From Cucumis sativus (lineage: Eukaryota; Streptophyta; Magnoliopsida; Cucurbitales; Cucurbitaceae): 64,000 nt of DNA. How positions within the stretch are numbered: position 1 is the stretch's first letter; every line of letters begins with the position of its first letter. The position numbers were made by a program, and so were the translations under genes. The stretch is from NCBI RefSeq assembly GCF_000004075.3, contig NC_026657.2:37496732-37560731 (forward strand), read 5' to 3'. Shown one piece after another: positions 48,822 to 60,724 of this stretch. The notes under the pieces were generated by a model that worked only from the letters and a program-made list of their open reading frames with translations, was not told the origin of the DNA and searched no databases.

Positions 48822-50335
48822 AGGACGCAGTGGAGGAGGAGTTTCTGCCCAATTTTTCCTGGAGGGTAGGTGACACGTGGAGGGTGGAGCCCATAGGATT
48901 GAGTTTGATTGGTTGAGATGGGAAGATGGGCTAAGTGGGTGGGCCGGGCCCATAATTAGGGCCCAGATGATGTGGATGTGAGTCATGATTGAAAAGGCTG
49001 AACCGCACACGTTAATAGAGGGGGAAGCCAACCAATCCTCCACTTTCTTCTACGCCAAAGCTGACAGAGAAGACGGAATTTTTTAAAGAATACTTTAGGA
49101 ATTCTTTTAAAGGATTTTTAATTATTAATTATTAATTATTATGTTACGTTTATTCTTTATAATTAGTTGTAAGAAGGAACAAAATAATGATATTGGGATT
49201 CATTTGTTGGTATTGGGGGACAGAATTCAATATTGTTAAATTAAAGTTATTCTTCTTATGATCAAAATTCCTGATTAATATGTTTTATGTCACATTCTAA
49301 TAGTGCTGTAAAAATACACAAAAACGAAATTGATGATTTCAGTCGACGTATCACAACCAATGTGTCACGTTCCGTTAAAGAAACTCCAAATTTTGTGCCC
49401 AAATTAGTTATATTCACACATAGAAGTAACGTCATAAATCAAATAGAAATGAAGTGAGATGGCCGAATCTATTGTTTATCAATCTTTTGCTTGTCCATTT
49501 TATATTCTATGGATTTCGGACGGATATAAAAGATCGTAAATTGACCAGCTTGACGGGGGAAAATGGAAACGTGTATTCAGCCCAAGCAAACTTGCAATTG
49601 CATTAGTAGGCAAGCAAGGCAATTTGGCCAATGATTTTGGGCACTTTCCTCGATTAAATCTTGATGTGCAAGCAAGAAAAAAATTGATAAATGTAACCTA
49701 ATTTAGAAGATAGAAGTGTGAACTTTTTGTTTAGATAACATTAATCAAGCCAATAATACTTCAAATGAACATAACTCAACTCATATGATACTTGCATTAC
49801 CTAATTTTGATTCCCCATTCTCATATATGGGAGGCATGGAAGTCGTTTAAAATTGGTATTTGAAATACAGCTACATAAAACCTGTTTGAAATGCTAAAGC
49901 ATTAAGAAAAATACTCCAAGCTCATAATGGTGTAAACCATTGTTAGATCAAACGAAAAGAAAATAAGTAGAAGAAACAGATGGTGGATGTGATTTATATT
50001 CTTAGTGATGAGAAGAATAATTGAAAGGATAATTTCAAGCAGCTAAGTCAAAGTTGTAAAAAGTATAATAACAATACGTTGGTTCTTATCTGAATTGCAA
50101 TAGGCACGATTTGGAATTAACTCAACGCTAACTCTATGCCATTCATACACTTTTAGTTAAAATGTAAAGACCCTACTGCTAAAATTCTGTGATGTATGGA
50201 ATAGAATACACAGCTACATGTACCAAAGCCGCCTTCTTTTCTTTTTTTTTCTTTTCTTTTTGCAATGGCCTTTCTATGAAAACACCATGAGATAAAAAAG
50301 GAACAAAAAGAAAATAAAATATATGAGAACCCCAA

Positions 50336-50368
<33 letters not shown>

Positions 50369-50592
50369 AAAAGATGCCCCTAAATTTTCCCTCAACAAAT
50401 TAACTCGTGAATCATATAACAGCACAATTTACCCAGCTTTATTTAGTCATAAATGAAACCCTTCCCCATCACTATGGCTATTGGGTTCGGTTCAGCCTCC
50501 TTGTATGAATCAGTTTCTGGCAGTGATCATCAGTATACTTCTGTGGATTAACGAAATGTGCGATGCGAGATCATGATTGATGAAAGGAAGGA
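48822..50592. other. Spacer, no gene seen
   Basis: Holds the 3' UTRs of the thaumatin-like gene (plus) and the TFIIS-domain gene (minus), which converge here. A GAAA-type microsatellite lies at about 50338-50370. The frame at 50153-50425 is largely that microsatellite read in reverse. Confidence 0.5.
50338..50370. repeat. (GAAA)n microsatellite
   Basis: About seven to eight GAAA units between converging genes. Confidence 0.9.
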
Positions 50593-53500
50593 TTACTGTT
50601 TCCATGGAGGCTGCTGATGTTTATAGCTTAGGAAATAACTTTCCCACCCACCGTCAGGGCCATCTGGCTCTTTCCTTTTTGTACCAACTCCAGAACTTGA
50701 GGGTTGCCTCAACTGCTCTTCCACGGATCGAAGATGGCCGGGGAATAGAAGCTGCTTTAAACCCCCAGAATCACTCAATCCAGAATTCAAATCGAATTTT
50801 GGACGCGAGTGAGCAATGCCATTTGGAGTTAGCTGCGCATCTGCCATGATAAATGGCGGGTGCGAGTAAGAGGAAGGCGGAACAGCTGACATAGGGCCCA
50901 TAAATTGAGGCATAACAGCAGCTCCTCTTGAATCAACCATGTAAGGCATTGAACCACCAGGTTCATACATGGTCGAGAATGAAATGGTTGGCCCCGGTGT
51001 CAATCCATTGTAACCAATAAAAGGAGTCTGATGGTAAGAAACTGCAGAACTCATCCCTAGTATATCTCCTGTCCTTGCCAAAGTAGCACCCATTCCAGTG
51101 GGCTCAACAGTTCTGCCATTGGGCAACGGTGAAGCATGAAAAGGAAAATCTTTTCTACTCACTTCCACCTTTGTACCCATAATGGATATAACAGAAGCAT
51201 CCGAATTTGGCCGTCCATAAGCACTTGCATTTTGACCATACTTACCAGGACCTTGATCTGGGGCATCACCTTGAACATATGGCCTATCATTCAAATCAAT
51301 ATTCCTTACCAAAGGTTGCATTGACGATGACGAGCAGGCAGGAGAAGCACTGTAGCTATTCTGGTTGTTGAAGAGTCCCTCAATTCTCAAATCTGATGCT
51401 GGAGCATCAACATCGTCACCAACACAGTTAAGATCCAGCTTTAATCCCCCAGATCTTCTTGGTCCACTTTCAACTAAGAACTCTCCAGGTTGTGGGAAAG
51501 ATGACCCTAGGTTTTGCTTCCTGGTTTCTTCTCCAGTCTCAGCCACATTCAAATCAATGTCAAGAAAATCTTGCCTCTGCTTTGAACTATCAGAATTTCC
51601 CCCACTAGAAAAGGTTCTATCGCTATCAGGAACTTTACGTGGGGAAGCAGGCCGGAAAGCACTAGTAGCTGCAGAGCCTCTCCATCCAAGCGCCCCTTCA
51701 AACTGTAAAGGTGTTAGAGGCAACCCAGAAGAAGCAGCTGGTCTGGAAACAGAGATAACAGATACAGGTATAGACACTGGAGTTGCTATCTGCTCTGCAT
51801 CATCATTAAATACATCTTGATTTAGATCAATTTCACAATATTCTTTTCCTGTACTTGCATCTGCCCCTCGAGCTGCTTCTGTGACCATGGAGGATTCCAT
51901 TTCATTCAAATTTTCTGGTTGGGTATCTAAATTATCTGGATCGGTTAAGCATGTCTCTGCATCGGAATATGATTCAGCAATGTGACTTTTTGCAGATTGG
52001 ACCTCCCTTTCTTGTAGATCAGCTGGCAGATCCTGTTTTTCAGTCATGGAATCTGGTTTACCCAGCTGCCTGATTCCACCATCAGAAACTTTGTCAGAAG
52101 AAGAGCTGCAGGATGGCTCTCTATATTCCACCACTTCTCTTTCTACTTCTTGAGCAACTTGCCGAGCAACCTCCAGAGCATCAACTATCCCATAATCAAG
52201 TTCCATGTCTGACCTATTATCAATTATACTTGAAGTTTTGGGATTTAATTTCGGTTTGGAAAAAACAGAATTATTCATTCCACTGTCATCTTCCTTTCTC
52301 CGACGTTGCCTGTCTCTCTTCATTCCACCAAAGTCTTCCATCCTGGAAAAAGAAGGTCCACGATCCTCAAGTTTTCCTATTAGACTCCCATTCATAGACA
52401 AATCCCGAAAAGTACTTCGATAGCGGTCAGCATCTTTGCCTGTAGGTTTGAACACAGGCATGCTACCATAATTTGTCTTTTTATCAGACATCCCACTTGC
52501 TGATTCTAATGTGGAAACTCTCTCACTATCTAGACTAGAACTACGCTGACAGGCACCAGCATCGTCAAGACCATCGTTATCTTGTTGAGCTGGAGCTTCT
52601 TTAGCAGACTCTTCACCAATTGCAGCATCAAAACCTTCCAAAACAGTTCCAGGATCCTGCATGGGAGAATGTGAAGAGGTATCTGATTTCTCTGTCACGC
52701 ATGACCTACCGGAAGAGCCATCAATCTTATTCACTTGGTTTTCAGGCTCTTGTGACTCACTACACTTTTTCAAACCAGCTAACTGTTCATTATCGGTGCC
52801 TTCCCTCACAGCTGGAAAGCTACAACCCACACTAATTGGGGCTCCTCCGCCAACAGAACATAGAGATGTTTCATCCTTCTTCAAAACATCCTCACTTGGC
52901 GCCAACATAACAGGAGAGTTCGCTGTTAAATCTGGAGATCTATCTTTCACAACTGAATTTCCAGAAATTGAATGAGAGTTGAGCTCGTTTATGGGAGATT
53001 GAACCTTTGAATCCTCGATCTTATCTGGGTTAAGTGCATCAGGGGTTCCAGAGGATAATATCTTGTCCCCAACAGGTTCTGCTGTTTGTCTTCCATCACT
53101 GGATAATTCTCTTGAAACAGATGCACCTGAAGGAGATGACCTTCCTGCTCCACCAACAAGATTTAACTTCTCTTCATCAAAATGTACAATGTTTTCTGCA
53201 TCTCGAAGCAAATCTTTATCATTAATCTCCTGCATCCACCTATCAAGAAGGACACTCAATTCTTTCCCAAACCTTGATTTTCCATGGTCAGTGCTTTCAT
53301 GCAGACCCTTAACAGTAAACAAAATCCCAGAAGAAATAGATTTCTCAGCAGTTATATGTAACTTTTCAAGTGCTTGTAACAAAACAATGATAGACTCTTC
53401 CACGGTGCTATCATTTGTATCATTACTAAACTTTTGAGCATCCTTAAGCCATCTTTGAATGAAGCTAAGTCCATCTAATTGGATAAAAAGATCAAGACAA

Positions 53501-53685
53501 TCTTTATTCTCTGTAGCAGCAATAGCACCTGCAACAGCAGCCCAATGCCGAGTTGCATCACTAACATTCTTCACAAAACAATCCTTCTCCTTTTGCATAA
53601 CATTGATTAATTCCTCAACTCTACATGGGGCCGTAAGCCCATTTTTTATTTCAGTCAAGGTGAAGAAGTCTTCAAGTGTCATCAT
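50593..53685 (-). CDS. TFIIS N-terminal-domain protein with five DLN (EAR-like) motifs
   Basis: One uninterrupted coding exon of 1030 aa. The start at 53685 is fixed by an in-frame stop two codons upstream; relatives begin MTLEDFFTLTE, so Met2 may also serve. Residues about 60-160 form the helical TFIIS N-terminal (LW) domain (LDLFIQLDGLSFIQRWL, then LLQALEKLHIT, then GKELSVLLDRWM). This domain docks transcription elongation and Mediator-type partners. The middle is long, Ser/Asp/Glu rich and disordered, with a basic patch KRDRQRRRKED near 460. Five DLN motifs follow: EIDLNQD (~620), DIDLNVA (~708), LKLDLNC (~748), NIDLNDR (~797) and KFDLNSG (~963). DLN-type EAR motifs recruit TOPLESS-like co-repressors in plants, so a chromatin or transcription role in the nucleus is likely. 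The 5' UTR seems to contain an intron, since leader-like sequence lies at about 55320-55500. Confidence 0.88.
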   Translation of the reverse strand: MMTLEDFFTLTEIKNGLTAPCRVEELINVMQKEKDCFVKNVSDATRHWAAVAGAIAATENKDCLDLFIQLDGLSFIQRWLKDAQKFSNDTNDSTVEESIIVLLQALEKLHITAEKSISSGILFTVKGLHESTDHGKSRFGKELSVLLDRWMQEINDKDLLRDAENIVHFDEEKLNLVGGAGRSSPSGASVSRELSSDGRQTAEPVGDKILSSGTPDALNPDKIEDSKVQSPINELNSHSISGNSVVKDRSPDLTANSPVMLAPSEDVLKKDETSLCSVGGGAPISVGCSFPAVREGTDNEQLAGLKKCSESQEPENQVNKIDGSSGRSCVTEKSDTSSHSPMQDPGTVLEGFDAAIGEESAKEAPAQQDNDGLDDAGACQRSSSLDSERVSTLESASGMSDKKTNYGSMPVFKPTGKDADRYRSTFRDLSMNGSLIGKLEDRGPSFSRMEDFGGMKRDRQRRRKEDDSGMNNSVFSKPKLNPKTSSIIDNRSDMELDYGIVDALEVARQVAQEVEREVVEYREPSCSSSSDKVSDGGIRQLGKPDSMTEKQDLPADLQEREVQSAKSHIAESYSDAETCLTDPDNLDTQPENLNEMESSMVTEAARGADASTGKEYCEIDLNQDVFNDDAEQIATPVSIPVSVISVSRPAASSGLPLTPLQFEGALGWRGSAATSAFRPASPRKVPDSDRTFSSGGNSDSSKQRQDFLDIDLNVAETGEETRKQNLGSSFPQPGEFLVESGPRRSGGLKLDLNCVGDDVDAPASDLRIEGLFNNQNSYSASPACSSSSMQPLVRNIDLNDRPYVQGDAPDQGPGKYGQNASAYGRPNSDASVISIMGTKVEVSRKDFPFHASPLPNGRTVEPTGMGATLARTGDILGMSSAVSYHQTPFIGYNGLTPGPTISFSTMYEPGGSMPYMVDSRGAAVMPQFMGPMSAVPPSSYSHPPFIMADAQLTPNGIAHSRPKFDLNSGLSDSGGLKQLLFPGHLRSVEEQLRQPSSSGVGTKRKEPDGPDGGWESYFLSYKHQQPPWKQ

Positions 53686-55540
53686 GCTTCATATACCATC
53701 CTTGAGAGCATGAGATGAGAGAACCTTTTCGTCCATCTAGCAGATCACCAGGTCAAAATTATGAAGCAACGCTGCAAATAAAGGCAAACTACGTGTCAAT
53801 CAAGAGAGATTCCTAAAACTAAGGAAAATATGCATGCAAAATTTAACCGATTATTGCACTTTGGTCATCAAATGATTTATGAGGTGACAGTTACAAACTT
53901 TACACCAAGTATAAGAAGCAGCAAAAGGACAGTTATACACACGGAAAAATAGTTACCAGCTGCAGGGGTCATCAACGATGTATAAGAATGTTCAATCAAG
54001 AATAACGGATAAATCTACTATTGTTCTACACAACAAAAAGATAGCAACCCAATTATAAAAGGCCTGAAATGAAGCACTGATAAAGACACGAGCATCCAGC
54101 TCAATATATTAAAATATCATATGAATACACCTGAGATAAAGTACACTGCACATTATGAAAAGTATTTGAAGTCAATAAGCTAAAAAATCAAATCAAAATG
54201 AAGCAAAAAAAAAATCACATCTCAATCTTATAGCTATGCAAGTAAGTCACTTAAAAATTACCAATGAATATACATCTAAATTGATTGTAAGAATTAAAAC
54301 ATTGTAGTGTCTACAATTGATCTTGAACCAAAATTGCCTTGATGTTAGAATTTCAAAAGTATTCAGCAAATTCGTAAACCAAAAGAAAGACTTTCTCAGT
54401 CTAGTATTCCAATAAGAATAACTATAAGCAACGTTCTTAATGATTACAGACCCAGAGAGATTTACCTAGAAACTACAACAAAAGGACAATATTACATCCA
54501 AATCACTCTTCTTCTTCTCCTTTTTTCTTAAAATAAGAGACATCAAGAACTTCATTAAAAAAGTCAAGGGCAACCCAAGGGCCGGGTAGAGAGAACCCCC
54601 TCCCAGCAACTTAGCTAATGGATTAGGATTATAGGAGTAACAGTTAAAAAAAACCCATTTGATTATTGTAGGAATTTTCAACATATTCACCAAAAAAATG
54701 GATGGTAACGAGCAAGCACTTCGTCCCTGTCAAAACTTTGTAAAATGAAAAACTAAACACGATGTGCAAATGAATCGTGATTTGGAAAACATCCCACCAC
54801 TGTTTGGATTCCAACTATCGATTACCAAAAAAATTCAAAGTACTGCCCCTTACTACAATCAAGGGCAGAAGCCCCTTTAAGAAAAACCCAGTAGGAAGGG
54901 AAAATGAGAGATGTTATTCACTAAATCACAGTTTTCGCTAAAGAAATTGCAAAATCATCCAATATACGTAGATGGTAAAGACGACAATAATTCCAAATAA
55001 CAACCAGAGTTAAGTAAGCAGTTCGTCCGTATTCCCAGAAAAAGCCAAACGAGATTTAGAAACTACCCATGGTCGTATCTCAGTATAAGATGATAGGTTA
55101 GAACAAAGAAGAAATGGAAATTATCAAAAGAAGCCACCCTGCCTCTACAGCTTTTAAACTAAGAACCGGCGTGAATGAAAATGAAATGCAAAATTTCAAT
55201 AGGTGATTGTGTAAATTAATGCGTAGATACCGATTAGAATATAGAATGAAGAAGGAATTAAGAATGAGTAAATATAAAAATGCAAAAAGACGCAACAGTA
55301 ATAAGTTTCTTGCCTTAAGAAAAGAACTCGAAACCCTAGGTTTAAGCTCCTGATGAATATGAGCTCCAAAAACTTCTCTTCCACCTCCGAAATTCTCTCT
55401 CCTATGGTTGATGAATGAGGATTTTCTCTCTCTAGAACTTGAGCTTTTCTTTCTTTCTCTCTTTTCCGTTTTCACAAAACCCTCGTTTTGTCGTCTGTGA
55501 AACCTTCCCCCACATCGAGCGAGAGAAAGAGAGAGAAATA
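53686..55540 (-). other. Likely 5' UTR intron and leader of the TFIIS-domain gene
   Basis: No coding exon. AT-rich intron-like sequence runs back to a pyrimidine-rich, leader-like stretch (minus strand) at about 55320-55540 that includes CT-rich and AAACCCTAGG-like sequence. A 5' UTR intron of about 1.6 kb is inferred from the distance between the ATG and the promoter motifs at 55609-55623. Confidence 0.4.
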
Positions 55541-55608
55541 ACGAAAATGGCTGATTCTTTTTTTTCTTTTTCTTTTTCTTATTATTTTTTGGAGCGATGA
55601 GACGATGG

Positions 55609-55623
55609 CACGTGGGACACGTG
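55609..55623. promoter_or_regulatory. Two adjacent G-boxes
   Basis: CACGTG at 55609-55614 and again at 55618-55623, separated by three bases, lie just upstream of the inferred leader of the TFIIS-domain gene. Paired G-boxes or ABRE-like sites are typical of bZIP (ABA-responsive) or bHLH control. Confidence 0.5.
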
Positions 55624-57322
55624 CGGAGTCTTGCGACATGTAGTTTTGGTTCAGGTTGGGTTAAGGTTTAATGAACCGGACTGGTTCGGACCGCCCAGAG
55701 CAAATCCAAGAACTGTCACTTTCTGCTATACGGAATGCCTTTTTGTAGGTTCTCTTTAGCTATTAATATTTTTGGAGGAAATAATTGCAATGTAAAGGAA
55801 TGACCAATTTGTCTAAAGCTTTTACTGATTTTTTCTTATTTAAAAATTGTGTTATATTTTGCCTAAAAGTTTTATTATTTTATTTTTCTTATAAAGAATG
55901 AATTATGTTGGGAGACAACCACTTTTTAGACCAATTATAAAATAAGTTAACATAGTTTTAAGTTATTTTTAGTTGGGTGTATATTGGTTTTTGTGTTGTG
56001 GGTCACTTTAATTTGTGACATTCAACTATGACCTTATTTAAATACTTTCAAATGTACTTGGTACAAAAAAAAAATGTCAAAGATAATAAAATGGTCAAAT
56101 TATTTACTTTTATGATAAAATCAAGTGAGGTATATTTTTTTAAAATTTGTATTTTTTTTGTTCCAAAGTGTAAATTGTTTTTTTTATTATTATTCTTTTA
56201 AAATTCCAAGATATAAGAATTTAATCTCAAAAAGGTAAATTTGTATTTAAAGAGTAAATGTTGATCTTAATACATAGAATAATTACTAGAGGAGTTGTGT
56301 TTAAGGACATTTTTTTTCAAAAAAAAAAAATATTAGTATTTTGTGTATAAATCTTGCTTGTTAAGATATTTGTTTTTATGCTAAGATGATTTTGAACGAA
56401 AAACATAATCAACGTCAAATAAAAATAAGAATAATAAGCATCGTAGGATCAAAATGGGCCTAACAAATAGACAACTTCGAGCTCAAATTAACACTTTTGG
56501 CCTTAGGCAAGTCTACCAAAATGTGTCAGCATTTCTTAACTTATTTAAGTGTTTCAACACTCTATTTGAGATCACTTTAGTCATTGTCTTCGTGTGGATT
56601 TAGGTCATTCTCACTCACAAACTCTTAACTCGTTATACTTATCAACTTTCTAACTTTAAACATTGAATCTATATAAAAAATATCATAGATTTTCCTATTT
56701 TGCAAATCAAATTCTTTTATTTAGTGACAATGATATCATTAGAACGTAATGCTCTTTTCTCTACTTAAATTTAGGTATCTCAATTGTTATTGGTTTTTTA
56801 ATATTTTATAAGCTTATACATATAACTCATTCTCATTCTAATTAGTTTTTCACACAAATATTTATAATAAAAAACTTAATATCTTTTTTTAAAATGTATT
56901 TTAGCTTCAAGTTGTTGTGACCTATATGACTTTGATTTTTCTTTTTAATTGAGCTAACATACCGACAAATGTTTGTTTATAATCATTTCAAAACGTATAA
57001 AATAGCTAAATTATAATTGTTATCGTAAGTAAAGACGAATAACAAACATAAATTCTACGTGAAAACCTAGTGTAAATCTTTCTTATTGTTTTTTTTATAT
57101 CATTCATGATAGAGGGAACATTAATTTATAGGCCATAGGAACCAAAATAAAGCAATAAAAGATAATTAGGAAAACATAAAATGATTTTATAACTTTCTAA
57201 ACATAGTACATGTTCATAAATAGAGTAATAACAATTTATTGTCAACTAATTCTTAATGGGCAAATACAACTTAAAGTTATAATTTATGCATATTTGTATT
57301 AAACATATTTTATTGGAGAATT

Positions 57323-57500
57323 TTAAAAAATAACAAATTTTACAAAAATATTTACAACCTAGAGTAAAATTTGTAAATTCTATGGTTGATAGTCGCTGAT
57401 ATGCTACCGTGGTAGAAGTCTATAAGTGACTATCATTGGTAGAATCCAAAATTTTGCTACACCTGATAAATATTTTAATTTATTTTTCTATTTTAAAAAA
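57323..57500. repeat. MITE-like AT-rich repeat, copy C
   Basis: The inverted ends are imperfect (TTTTAAAAAATAACAAA at the left; TTTTTCTATTTTAAAAAA at the right). The core has opposed motifs, GTTGATAGTCGCTGATA and GTGACTATCATTGGTAGA, that can fold back. About 178 bp, and the most complete of three related copies in the window. Confidence 0.45.
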
Positions 57501-58306
57501 TGTCTATTAGGCCATGTGGAGGCTGATTTTGAGAAATAATAAATTTAATACGAGAGATCTTTTAAAAATAGAACAAATCGACCAAATATTTTCACTGTAT
57601 ACAATAATTTTGAAAATGTAAAAAGCTCACAGACCCACAATGAAAAGTTCTTAATATGCCCCGATTAATTGACATCAAGCGCTTATTAATTTGAGAAATC
57701 ATCATTTAGTATTTGGGAAACATCTATGACACTCTGAAAATTAAGATAATTTTTTGAGTTAATTATCTTAGTTTTGTTTAATTATGTCTAAATTTATTGA
57801 ACGTCTATTTTGAATGATTATTTGGTTACATGAAAATTAGAATTAATTAAATAATTTTGTTGTTATTTAATTAAATTGAAGAGTAGAAATTTTGTGGAAG
57901 ATTTGATAATTAGGTAATAATCTTCCAAATAAACACTCAAACGAAAAGATAATTATATTTATTAAAATATAATTATTTAAGAGAAATATATTGTATTTTG
58001 TAGAGAAGACAAACATAAATTATCTGTGAGAGGATAATTATTTTGAGAGAGTATATCTCTTTAGAAAGAAAAAATAATAAGAAAATAAAAATATACTTAT
58101 TTGTAAAAGTATAATTATTTTGGTAAAAAATAAAGTTGATTGGATTTAGGGAAGAGAGAAGATTTGATATTTGAAAACTAATATTAGATAATAATTAGAG
58201 AGCAATTATTATCATTGACAATGAAAAAAGATCAATATCAAAGAACAATAAAATATAATCATCAAATTGAAAATCAATATAATAAAGTATTTAAATAAAA
58301 ATTAAA

Positions 58307-59115
58307 GGGTGTTATGCTCACCAACATAAGTTGAGTTGGTATAATATTTCTACTCGTGCTTGGCTAACCAACAATTAATGTTGGTGGATTTGAGTTGGTA
58401 TATTTTACCAAATCACTCCACAACTCTCCCTTCTTTAAGTTGTTCTTATGCTCCACTCATAAGCCACGGTCAACGAATATAGTTTCTCACACTTTAATGA
58501 CCAACTTCAACAATCACTTTTACGCTCTCAACTCTAGTGACCTACTCCACGCTCCGACAACAACTACGATGATCAATTTCTAGCTACAATAATCACACTA
58601 GTGGCAACTCCAACGACCATGTCTGGGCTCCAACAATTACTTTAATTACAAACTCCGATGACCAATTTTGGGCACCAAGAATCATTCAATGACAACATCA
58701 GTGACGACCTTCACGCAAACAACTCCTACGATTAGTTACTATTTCCCGCATCCATCATCAACAACAATTATGACAACCAATTTCAAGCTTCAATAACCTC
58801 CTTCGTGTGACTCACTTCAACAACCAATTTCGATCTCTATTGTTTGTGCATGGTCAACTCATACATTAAATGATTGTTAAAATGTGTTGTAGGGTGGTTG
58901 ATTATATAAATAATTATATTTTGTCTACTTAAGTGCAATAATTATAGTAAAATGAATTTTTATAAGTGTTGAAGAATTTGGAAAAGTATGTATGTAGTAG
59001 ATCGTGAAGATAAAAAAACCAACACCATATATCACAAATCAACTCACCGACATGTAAATTTGCCGACATATGAAGTTCAAACGTATTATATCAACTTAGC
59101 ACCTAAAACAACCCC
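58307..59115. mobile_element. Possible nonautonomous DNA transposon with internal minisatellite
   Basis: The left end GGGTGTTATGCTCACCAAC, then TAAGTTGAGTTGGTATAATA, mirrors the right end (reverse strand GGGGTTGTTTTAGGTGC, then TAAGTTGATATAATAC). The imperfect inverted repeat is about 35-40 bases. No convincing target duplication was found. Between the ends, at about 58490-58850, a unit of about 45 bases repeats with heavy divergence (GATGACCAATTTTGGGCACC, GACCATGTCTGGGCTCC and others). There is no coding capacity. Confidence 0.4.
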
Positions 59116-60724
59116 TCACTACCAAATAACAATAAGGTATTAATTATACAACAAAGAATATCATTCACAATTTACACGATAACATTGAAAATAAGCAATA
59201 AAAAAACAGAAATTACCCAAGCGGAATGAATCACATGAAAGCAGTTTTTTACTTTAAAATTAAAATGGTGAGCGGATCGATTTTTAAATTTTTACAAACT
59301 TGGTATAATTGGACTATGAACTCAATTTATGAAAGCTATTTTATAATTCTTGCAAGTGAGGAACGAGTAAGTGACAACTTTTGGATTTGCTCTGTTCCAA
59401 AAGCCCTCGAATGACATATTCGAAGTTGATTCAAGTTCCTGCTTCACCATACAACGTGGCCAAAAAAGAGGGGAGTAGAAGAAACAAAAAAGAAATTATA
59501 GTTGCTCCATCATTTAAATTTGTTATATCTCACCTATCCAACATCACTATTCTATCAATTATCTTAAACTTCTTCCCTACAATATTGTTGAATTGGAGAT
59601 CAAATTAAGTTCAGACTTTGAAGTTTATAATAACAAATTTATATTAGTTGAATTAGGTTAATCTGAACGTTACTGAAAGGTCCAAAGTCATCTAACATAT
59701 CACTGAAAATACTTTTTCAATCTTCATAAACGATCTTTAAGAACTCATATCCTATAGTACTAAAACAAAAGATGAGGGTAAAAACCATATAGTTTTACCC
59801 AAAACTAGGGTTTGATATAAGATTTTGCCCTACTTGCTAAATTTTAAAACCTTTTTCTTTTGCTTACATAATATTTACGTCACCTTGTCTTTGATGGAAA
59901 TCAGATTAAGGACATTTTGGTATTTTCTTAGCCAATCATATTATAAACAAAAAGACAAAACTCTTCAGTTTCAGAATTGAAAATATCCAATTTTAGTTTT
60001 TATTTTGAAGCTTTTATAGAAATTTGTTTTATCTTATTCTTTAAACTATTTCCTAATGGAAGACTAGGACAGAAAGCCAAGAAATAGGTTACCCTAACGT
60101 ACTTAAATGTAACTAATCATATATATTTGGTGTTATCATGTAAGAAAAAAGAAAACAAAAACAATTAACCAACTTGTATTTTTCCCCACAAGTAGAGAGA
60201 CTGAGACTATGGGCCCATAATTGATTACAAAACTGAACAAGACTTCCACAAATAACTGCAAAAATAATTATCATACTACTAATAGAAAAAATACTCTAAT
60301 CTTCCACCTTTCAGCTTGCCCTCACACAATTGCATACGTCAAAATTTATAAAGCAAATAGCAACAACTTTGGCATTATACCAAATAAAACCCTAATTAAT
60401 GATGTAGTATAGCAGTGGTATTATTTAGTAACACTATCAAATGCCTGCAATTTCTGACCAACTTTTGAATCCAATCCAACTCAACCCTTTAGTTAAATTT
60501 AACATCAAAGGCCAACATTAATTACAACTCTCCATCAATTCACAAACTAGATGACACAGTTTAAAAGGCACACCATTAATCACCTGATCATAACATCAAT
60601 TAATTACACATAGATTTAAAAGGTATATTGTATAAGCTGACTTCATTTCTTTTTACGGTAAAGTTTAGGAGATTAATTTTATTATTAGCACAAAAGGGGG
60701 GGTGGGGGGTGCTATGATTAAATA

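Larger units (their letters stand above)
55630..60724. other. AT-rich spacer with MITE-like elements, no gene seen
   Basis: No exon supported on either strand. It contains MITE-like copy C (57323-57500) and a terminal-inverted-repeat element with an internal minisatellite (58307-59115), both listed. Short frames at 59226-59608 and 60221-60412 have no supporting signal. The 3' UTR of CLV1 lies at the right end, after a G-rich run at about 60697-60710. Confidence 0.5.

Noticed and set aside
51365-51820. 151-codon plus-strand frame
   Set aside because: Antisense shadow inside the 1030-codon TFIIS-domain gene, like several others there.
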